Shown one piece after another: positions 15,287 through 16,721 of a DNA stretch of 16,721 bases. A program made the position numbers and the translations under genes. Position 1 is the stretch's first letter, and each line of letters opens with the position of its first letter. This DNA is from Candidatus Babelota bacterium (GTDB lineage: Bacteria; Babelota; Babeliae; Babelales; JAUPTZ01), in contig JAUPVI010000010.1 of NCBI GenBank assembly GCA_030917105.1, forward strand, positions 1-16,721, in the 5' to 3' direction. The notes below the pieces were generated by a model, which worked only from the letters and a program-made list of their open reading frames with translations, had not been told where the DNA came from and ran no database searches.

Positions 15287-16048
15287 CTACCGTACTTGGG
15301 TCAAAACTTCAACCCCATTTTCTGTTATTGCGATGGTGTTTTCAACGTGAGCCGCCCAACTGCGATCCCTCGTCTGCACGCTCCATCCATCAGGAAGAAT
15401 AACGATTTCTGGCGATCCGACAGTAATCATTGGCTCTATAGCCAATGTCATGCCAGGCCGCAAAATTGGTCCTTCATCCCCCGTATCATAGTTTGGGACT
15501 TGAGGATCTTCGTGCATTTGTCGACCAATACCATGGCCTACAAAATCCCGAATCACCCCAAAACCGGCAGTTTCTACCACTTGTTGGATAGCACGAGAAA
15601 CAACTCCAAGCCGGATTCCCGGCCGGGCAACTTCAAGTGCTCGTTTAAGTGACTGCTCAGCTACCTCTATCAGCCGAACTACCTCTGCGGCCGGCTCTTT
15701 CAAGCCAGGAACAATGATCGTTCGTGCCATGTCAGCATGATACCCCTTACTAATGCCGACTATATCAACCGTCACGCAATCGCCGGCTTTTAACCGAGTT
15801 TCTTGCGACGGCACACCGTGGACCACAATATCGTTAACCGATATGCAACTCGCATGGCGATATCCTTTAAATCCTTTACAGGCTGGCTGCAAACCATGCG
15901 CCCGCATCCGTGCTTCAATTTCAGCATCCAGTGCTGCAGTCGCTAGCCCATCTACAATAGAAGGGAGTACTCCCTGCATAACTGACGCTAGTTTGTGCCC
16001 AGCCTCGCGCATTTTAATGAGCGCTGCCTTATTTTTGATTGTTACCAT
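15287..16048 (-). CDS. map: Methionine aminopeptidase, type I
   Basis: The 253-residue enzyme removes the initiator methionine from nascent proteins in the cytoplasm. All five metal ligands can be placed: D95 (VTVDIVG), D106 (GYHADMARTI), H172 (VGHGIG), E205 (AIEPM) and E236 (HVENT); the catalytic-site His is H77 (VVHGVP). There is no N-terminal zinc extension and no type II insert, so it is type Ia. The gene overlaps the adk stop by seven bases (TGG-TAA of adk embraces the ATG) and has only a weak ribosome-binding site, so coupling to adk translation is likely. Confidence 0.97.
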   Translation of the reverse strand: MVTIKNKAALIKMREAGHKLASVMQGVLPSIVDGLATAALDAEIEARMRAHGLQPACKGFKGYRHASCISVNDIVVHGVPSQETRLKAGDCVTVDIVGISKGYHADMARTIIVPGLKEPAAEVVRLIEVAEQSLKRALEVARPGIRLGVVSRAIQQVVETAGFGVIRDFVGHGIGRQMHEDPQVPNYDTGDEGPILRPGMTLAIEPMITVGSPEIVILPDGWSVQTRDRSWAAHVENTIAITENGVEVLTQVR

Positions 16049-16721
16049 TGGACAGTACTGGAGTTCTCATTCAAGGCCACCAAAAACTGTTCAAACATTT
16101 CTTTGTACGGCACTTGATCTACATTAAAAATTTTTACTTCAATTCCCTGAGCCTTGCAAGCTATCAACAGCGCTTGCTTATGCTTTGCGTACGCCTTTAA
16201 CCGCTGCTCTATGACTTCCGGTTCATCATCACGACGCCGCACTAAAAGTGCTCCGCAATCGAGACACGCACTCAGAGATTCGCTCAGAGAGTATACCTTC
16301 TGACAGCGCAAGTTGCTACAAGTCAACCGCTTACCAAGCCGACCAATCAAAACTTCTGCTGAAATATCAAAAAAAACTACACGATGGGAAAACCCTGCCA
16401 TATCTTGCAGCATCATTGTGTGCCAATCGTTCACCTGTTCAGCTGTCCGCGGATAACCATCAAGAATAATTACTCCGGCATGATTATTGTGCGCGACAAG
16501 CCAGTCACGAACCATAGCACCCATAAGCGCATCAGGAACTAATTGTCCACTATCAAGAAGCTTCTTAAACTCTTTCCCATAAACCGTTTGTTCTTGGATA
16601 TGTTGACGACAGAGCGAGCCGGTTGAGAGTGCAAGCACATCTCCCCCTTCCTGCCATATCTGTGCAACCGTACCCTTACCAGAACCTGGTGGGCCGAAAA
16701 AAGCAATAACTTCTTGTTTTA
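16042..16721 (-). CDS. adk: Adenylate kinase, N-terminus off the right edge
   Basis: About 225 residues are visible and the frame stays open to the edge, so only the first few codons are missing. The enzyme interconverts ATP + AMP with 2 ADP. The P-loop GPPGSGKGT lies just inside the window, followed by LALSTGSLCR of the AMP-binding part and the ILDGYPRTAEQV block. The lid domain has a four-cysteine zinc site (RLTCSNLRCQKVY and ACLDCGALLVRRRDD), the form typical of Gram-positive and many other bacteria. A GTG near 16638 would give a shorter frame but cut off the P-loop, so it is not the start. It heads the visible adk-map-infA part of the spc/alpha block and overlaps map by seven bases. Confidence 0.97.
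   Translation of the reverse strand, partial: KQEVIAFFGPPGSGKGTVAQIWQEGGDVLALSTGSLCRQHIQEQTVYGKEFKKLLDSGQLVPDALMGAMVRDWLVAHNNHAGVIILDGYPRTAEQVNDWHTMMLQDMAGFSHRVVFFDISAEVLIGRLGKRLTCSNLRCQKVYSLSESLSACLDCGALLVRRRDDEPEVIEQRLKAYAKHKQALLIACKAQGIEVKIFNVDQVPYKEMFEQFLVALNENSSTVQW

Overview
The window looks like a chromosomal segment of a Gram-negative-type, host-associated bacterium. The supporting signs are several Sec-type signal peptides on large secreted or surface proteins, a transporter that imports small peptides or chelates, and above all a secreted-type protein that joins eukaryote-like zinc fingers to an OTU-type cysteine protease. My best guess is a protist-associated lineage such as Dependentiae (Babeliae, TM6), but this is inferred from gene content and style and no marker in the window proves it.

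Layout. Bases 1-4275 (minus strand) hold two coupled surface-protein genes: a very long signal-peptide protein with beta-helix-like repeats, followed with a one-base TAATG overlap by a second signal-peptide protein that runs off the left edge. A divergent intergenic region carries the promoter of serS (plus strand, 4430-5665). Between serS and the convergent membrane-transporter gene lies a promoter-like element, a short structured transcript candidate and a perfect palindrome that probably acts as terminator (5756-5886). The OPT-type transporter (minus, 5901-7499) is divergent from a three-gene plus-strand operon (7605-11399): a DUF58 protein, a DUF4381-like membrane protein, and the zinc-finger/OTU protein. 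All three genes overlap or abut.

From 11426 to the right edge everything is on the minus strand. First, in transcription order, comes the classical spc/alpha ribosomal block adk-map-infA-rpmJ-rpsM-rpsK-rpsD-rpoA-rplQ, closed by a strong intrinsic terminator at 11752-11786. Beyond the terminator sits a small Nfu-type iron-sulfur scaffold gene with its own ribosome-binding site. The ribosomal block is ordinary housekeeping: subunit proteins, RNA polymerase alpha, initiation factor 1, N-terminal methionine removal and adenylate balance.

The most interesting object is the 792-residue protein at 9021-11399. It has a signal peptide, a second hydrophobic segment, a long Pro/Thr-rich linker, three W-x-C-x2-C...N...C...C fingers of the RanBP2/NZF type and a C-terminal OTU-like domain. 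That combination recalls eukaryotic deubiquitinases of the TRABID type and suggests a host-directed ubiquitin effector. The second item is the bistable-looking RNA at about 5791-5886. No tRNA, rRNA, CRISPR array or insertion sequence was seen.
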